DNA of 64,000 bases. Origin: Pyrus communis. Taxonomy: Eukaryota; Streptophyta; Magnoliopsida; Rosales; Rosaceae. Below the pieces are notes generated by a model that was not told the origin of the DNA, did no database searches, and saw nothing but the letters and a program-made list of their open reading frames with translations. Below are positions 60,546-64,000 of this stretch, in pieces. The position numbers and the translations under genes were made by a program. Every line of letters starts with the position of its first letter. The first letter of the stretch is position 1. Location: NCBI RefSeq assembly GCF_963583255.1, contig NC_084815.1, positions 4,529,056 through 4,593,055 of the forward strand, written 5' to 3'.

Positions 60546-60590
<45 letters not shown>

Positions 60591-61073
60591 ATAATCTAGA
60601 AATATGATGAATCCACTACAACACACACACAGAGGCGTTCATGGGATGATGGTACAGTTGGAGATTAAAGATGTCGTTGTTGCCACGGATGGGATCAGAT
60701 TTGACTCATGAGTCCCATCAGACGGTTGTGCTGTCCTTATGGTCAACATCACATGTACAAGTGCTGCTCTTTTATTTGGCCAACAAATTGGGTTAGAAAC
60801 TCCATTTCTTCTATATGGATAAGAGGAGGTGGAGAATTTTTATTAGTAGAGGGTGGACACGTTTCGGTTTAAATATTCGTCTTATTGGGTATGATTCGGA
60901 TTTTGGATTGAAAATTAGACCGAACCGATTGTGTTAGGAAACTAAAACTTCATACCAAACTAATAAAATTCGTGATAAAAAAAGCATCTTTATACTAATA
61001 TACAATGAATTTGAACCAAGCATTCCAAAAAGGGACGATCAGATTAATACTAAGAGGGTGTTTGTTCGTTGAG
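60332..61073. other. Intergenic with TC microsatellite
   Basis: No gene is seen. A (TC)n tract of about 37 bases lies at 60,549-60,585. CAGGAAACCAACCTTTGTC occurs twice in tandem at 60,340-60,383. Confidence 0.4.
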
Positions 61074-62262
61074 CTAGACAATGTCATTGATCAAACGCTT
61101 GTGCCTGTTGTAATGCTTTTCCATGAAAACCTTTGAAGCTCCTTCAATGGCCATTCTCCATGTCTGCACATAACATCATGACAAACACAAAAAAGCATCA
61201 ATATAAGTTGACTTTTCATTCCCACTTGAATTGTAACAATATAAAAGTTCACCAGTTTTTATCAATGAAAAAAAACATAAGTCCGACTATAATGTTAAGT
61301 CTCATTCAGCGGTATGAGTTTTATGTAAGATATAACCGCTACGAAATTTTTAAATCCCTATATGCAAGATTTAACTATTTTACCCTCCCCCCTCCCCTCC
61401 CCTTAATAAAAATGGAGATAGGCAGGTTGGTTAGTTAGCTGGCAAATTGGACAAAGCTAGTGACAGCTTTACTAACAGGTCCAACAGGCTGCACCACAGA
61501 GTTGCCGTAAAACCCTAAACCCTAATGAACAATCTACAGATGATGGGGTTGGGGGGAGTTAGGGAGAGATGTTGGACCCTGCTCTACTAATGCTTTCTAT
61601 ATGCCTCAGATCACACAAGGACTGATGCACTGATTTCGGGTTTAGGGTTTACAATTTAGGACAAAAGAACTAAAGCGGTATTAGATTTTTTTTTTTTCAC
61701 AAGCGATATTGGAGAAAAGGACAATCAATGCAGGACCTCATAATCTCATATCTATGTGTGAGTATAAGCATTTACTTTTTCATACAATGTGCCGAGTACG
61801 AAACTCCCTAACTGTCGCTGGTGTCAAAACACATTTTATGTAATGTAATAAATACAAAAATAACAAAAATCTAACCTTGTGAATTGTGCCAAAGATGGAC
61901 TTGTTCCTGATATCCCTAGCCCTGAGGTGTGAAGCCCTGCCGCCATGAATCCCAATCTTCCTAAACAACGCCTTGCTTTTAGTCCCAGCAGGAAGCAGAG
62001 ACCTCCTCTCCACCAATCCACTCTTCCCACTCAATGGGCTCTCACACCGCTGATCCCCATCCCCGTTCACCCGGCTTCTTTTCCGACGCTTCGACACCCT
62101 CACCGCCAGCTGTTTCCTCGCAGGAACCTCAGCCTCATCCCCGGAATCCGCAAATTTCCTCAGCAGCTCGTCGGAAGACTTCTTGGTCACATGTTGAACA
62201 CTTGCAGATGCAGCAGCAGTAGTAGTATTACAAGTAGGAGTTGGAGCAGTGATAGCTTCCAT
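61074..62262 (-). CDS. Uncharacterised plant protein, two exons, 158 aa
   Basis: Exon 1 is 62,262-61,876 (129 codons) and exon 2 is 61,163-61,074 (29 codons and TAG). They are joined by a 712-base intron with GT (61,875) and AG (61,164-61,165) borders, and the frame is continuous. The N-terminus is Thr/Ala/Ser-rich. Then come SSDELLRKFADSGDE, a basic nuclear-localisation-like SKRRKRSR, and a conserved-looking C-terminal block: RRSLLPAGTKSKALFRKIGI, then RASHLRARDIRNKSIFGTIH, running across the splice into KTWRMAIEGASKVFMEKHYN and ending in RHKRLINDIV. I recall similar unnamed plant proteins but no established function. A nuclear role is only a guess from the basic patch. Confidence 0.8.
61164..61875 (-). 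other. Intron of the 158-aa protein gene
   Basis: 712 bases with a GT start and an AG end on the - strand. It contains two telo-box-like AAACCCTAA motifs at 61,510-61,525 and a TTAGGGTTT at about 61,643, motifs often found in promoters or first introns of plant housekeeping genes. Confidence 0.6.
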
Positions 62263-64000
62263 TGTAAATTTGTTAAACGAGAGAGATATTGTGAGAAAGA
62301 TAGTACGTAAAATTGCAATGTGGAAGCTTTATAATTTATATGTACGTGTTATTAGTGCTAATACTGTATTTGTGGAAATTGGACCGTTGGGGTTAGGACT
62401 TGGGGGAATTATTTGAATAATTGGGGGAGTGGGGGAAATATAGCCGTTACAAGGGAGACAAAGAGGAGCCTGGAGGTGCAGTGTATTATGATTTGTGAGC
62501 ATGTGATTATGTTTTGGGAGTACCAAAAATTCCAATTTGGCATCATTGTATATGGTTTAGGGTTCCCATGTTCAATCCTGACACAAATTTTGCAGATGAT
62601 GTGGTGGCGAAAAAGTTGGATCTGGGGCTTTTGGGCCAAGTAAGGGTAATAATAATGGATTGGTGAGGAATTGGACCAAAAGCCCACTATAAAAATCATC
62701 TTTTTTGCTCATAATAAAAATAGATCATCTTTAAGAAGGGGATTGTTTTCCGATTCTTATGTGTTGAACACATCGAAGTTTATGGTAACAAGCAATATTC
62801 TTAGGGTTCCGTCAACTTGTTTGATTCATACAGATGACTAAACAATCTCTAAATCAAATAATTTGTTTCTAGAGATGGATTTGTAGATGATGATAACGGA
62901 AATAACCAATTTGAATTATGAAGTTGTCACAGTAAAATAATATCACTTTGTCATGTAACAAGGAATTATTCGTTACATGTAACGAAAAAGTAAACGGGTA
63001 GTGAAGTCATTTGCACAATGAAGTGAGAGAAGTAACTAAGGAAATCTAATGCCTAATTGAAAATAAATACAATAAATATTACGAAATTTTAACGAAACAC
63101 TTCCAGTACTGTTTACCACAATTTTAACTTTTCTTAGTACTATTCCCTACACCTTTATTTGTTCTTTTTCATTAAAATTAAACTTTTTTTGAACTTTTCG
63201 TTAGTTTTCCTTGAATATTACACTTTGTAGAACAAACATAAAGATATTCTACAAGCAAATGTTACAATAAGAAACAAATATACTGGCTCCGCAGATTCCA
63301 TCCATTCGGATTTCTTGTCAATGGATCTCCACAAATGCTGTTAGAGGATGTCTTCAGAAGCCTGAAATTATGAATTTTGAATTTTAATTGAGAATATTTC
63401 AGTGAGCGTCTTAAGGTTGGTTTTCTGGGCATGCACTTCCAAATGTTCAAGAAATTCCATGCAACAGTATAGACTTCTTTTAACGCACGTAAAATATTCC
63501 AGAACTTCAAATACTGATAGCGTCAACATAATATAGTCAAGCATGTTGGATTAGTTAAAAATACATCGAAACGAGTTTTGAGTTATCAATGCTCCTATGA
63601 GATTACCTCTAGTTATTTTCAACTAAAAATCAATTAGCATGTGTATCGTAAAGATGAAGGATCGTGCCATAAAGCGTCATAATTTCATGTTACTTCAGAA
63701 TTTGTATCACTTGATCTTATAGAAAGAGCCAGTTATCTTCTTTCTAATCTAAAATGGGAGTTTTATAAAACCTACTTCTACATCTCCTTGATTATCACCT
63801 GTAAAGAGAAAATTGACGGGAGGCAAATTACGAAGAAGTCAGAACTGTCATTGATAAACCTTGTACCTTGTTGTTATGAGCTGAACTGAGTCCCGAAACT
63901 GAGTGTATGGCATTCATGATTCCCCAAGTTTAGCTGTATAATTGGGAAGCATGAATGCAAGAAATTATTTAACAGACGAGACATGAAAACTCGTCTAACT
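62263..64000. other. Upstream region and intergenic DNA to window end
   Basis: 62,263-62,340 is the likely 5' UTR and core promoter of the 158-aa protein gene (TATAATTTATA on the + strand at about 62,330). The rest shows no supported gene. A MITE related to 58,755-58,915 lies at about 63,080-63,215 in reverse orientation (ATTTTAACGAAACACTTCC ... CTTTTCGTTAG). Short ORFs at 62,413-62,699 and 63,262-63,510 lack recognisable domains. Confidence 0.35.

Noticed and set aside
61505..61526. Interstitial telomere repeat
   Set aside because: Only two AAACCCTAA-type units occur. This is a telo-box-like motif within an intron, not a telomeric array.
62413..62699. ORFs on both strands upstream of the 158-aa gene
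   Set aside because: They overlap each other on opposite strands, have low-complexity composition and lie in the likely promoter region.
63262..63510. 82-codon minus-strand ORF near the window end
   Set aside because: No domain, no splice context that I could support; could be an exon of a gene outside the window but there is no evidence.

Overview
This is plant nuclear DNA, most likely from an apple/pear-type Rosaceae. The genes have introns with GT-AG borders, the DNA is AT-rich, and it is packed with plant transposable elements. Among them are Cassandra TRIM elements with 5S-rRNA-like LTRs, a Ty1/copia element, a tRNA-derived SINE and several MITEs. The genus is inferred from the look of the repeats and was not tested.

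Positions 1-53,000 hold a degenerate tandem array. The basic unit is: (i) a small gene on the + strand for a 61-residue, strongly basic protein; (ii) an actin gene or actin fragment on the + strand; (iii) a phytocyanin (early-nodulin-like) gene on the - strand. Unit A (1-4,850) is the most complete. Unit B (about 6,900-8,345) has only the small gene. Unit C (about 8,880-12,800) has all three parts, with the actin reduced to about 130 bp. Unit D (13,317-25,080) is split by a 489-bp insertion, a 3.6-kb composite insertion carrying an array of Cassandra LTRs, and a 5.5-kb copia element. Units G/H (25,227-27,950) have an intact small gene and another actin fragment. The last phytocyanin gene (I, 50,962-51,588) is separated from H by a non-coding LTR element. 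The phytocyanin genes stay open in every copy, whereas most small genes and all actin copies are broken.

The dominant structural feature is a direct tandem duplication of about 19.94 kb: 9,259-29,195 is repeated at 29,196-49,137. I noticed only three substitutions and two one-base homopolymer differences between the copies. The junction shows a 3-bp microhomology (ATC), and the left breakpoint lies 46 bp from a perfect-hairpin MITE. Everything in units C to H, including the copia element and the Cassandra array, is therefore present twice.

Positions 53,000-64,000 are ordinary single-copy plant DNA. A 1-kb foldback element (51,941-52,952) borders the array. A four-exon PP2C phosphatase gene (53,867-56,692, -) encodes 388 residues with all catalytic motifs, probably clade D, which is known to act on the plasma-membrane proton pump. 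A two-exon gene of unknown function (61,074-62,262, -) encodes 158 residues. The rest is intergenic DNA with MITE-like elements and microsatellites.
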